DNA of 64,000 nucleotides, from contig NZ_BAABBM010000001.1 of NCBI RefSeq assembly GCF_039537965.1, forward strand, positions 1,364,001 to 1,428,000, given 5' to 3'. How positions within the stretch are numbered: the stretch's first letter is position 1; each line of letters starts with the position of its first letter. Of the stretch, positions 63,959-64,000 are shown one piece after another. Source of the stretch: Sphingomonas limnosediminicola. GTDB lineage: Bacteria; Pseudomonadota; Alphaproteobacteria; Sphingomonadales; Sphingomonadaceae. A program made the translations under genes and the position numbers. Under the pieces are notes generated by a model. The model was not told the origin of the DNA and searched no databases. It saw only the letters and a list, made by a program, of their open reading frames with translations.

Positions 63959-64000
63959 GGTGAATTCCCCTGTCTGTTTCGCCGGCATTGTCCGGCCCCC

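Overview
The window is high-GC DNA with the gene complement of an alphaproteobacterium of the order Sphingomonadales. The pointers are PEPxxWA-CTERM sorting, an L21 ribosomal protein with a long Ala/Lys tail, a TIGR02281-type aspartic protease beside sphingomonad-type small proteins, and Pro-rich outer-membrane barrels. No species can be named from the sequence alone. I found no rRNA, CRISPR array, intact insertion sequence or prophage; there is one tRNA, tRNA-Ser(CGA).

Region 1 (1-9.9 kb) is a cell-surface and protease locus: the tail of a very large secreted repeat protein, an exported TPR-CHAT caspase-like protease, a tiny secreted protein on the other strand, a membrane-anchored Ala-rich decapeptide-repeat protein, a HEXXH metallopeptidase fused to a beta-propeller and a probable outer-membrane barrel, and a PrsW-type intramembrane protease.

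Region 2 (10-18.7 kb) is a tightly coupled operon. It makes a CDP-3,6-dideoxyhexose intermediate (rfbF, rfbG, rfbH), probably extends it to a branched sugar (HpcH/HpaI aldolase, HAD phosphatase, acetolactate-synthase-like ThDP enzyme, SDR reductase), and loads it onto a polyprenyl carrier for transfer across the membrane (GtrB-like GT2 and GtrA). A small membrane protein and an outer-membrane barrel follow on the other strand.

Region 3 (20.5-43.3 kb) is a group-2-type capsule cluster: GDP-mannose synthesis (manC), export (kpsE, kpsM, kpsT, kpsD), glycosyltransferases including a 1096-residue triple-domain enzyme, an FkbM methyltransferase with a long coiled coil (possible chain-length ruler), two further methyltransferases, GDP-D-rhamnose synthesis (gmd, rmd), KpsC/KpsS-like lipid-anchor genes, and an RTX/FG-GAP secreted propeller protein.

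Region 4 (43.5-55.8 kb) is a degraded accessory island. Serine-recombinase tail relics lie at both ends, and about 14 copies of a short repeat with TGTCCGC/GCGGACA ends are confined to it. Its cargo is single genes and gene fragments: SulP transporter, NTF2-like protein, sulfotransferase, PhyH dioxygenase, PEP-CTERM protein, thermonuclease, two orphan ParS-type antitoxins, a DUF5990 protein and several pseudogenes.

Region 5 (56-64 kb) returns to core genome: tRNA-Ser, hspQ, rplU-rpmA, an acetyltransferase, a divergent TetR/hydrolase pair with a visible operator, an iron-permease family protein, an aspartic protease, a TPR-sulfotransferase that overlaps a truncated VOC gene, and a second Pro-tailed outer-membrane barrel.
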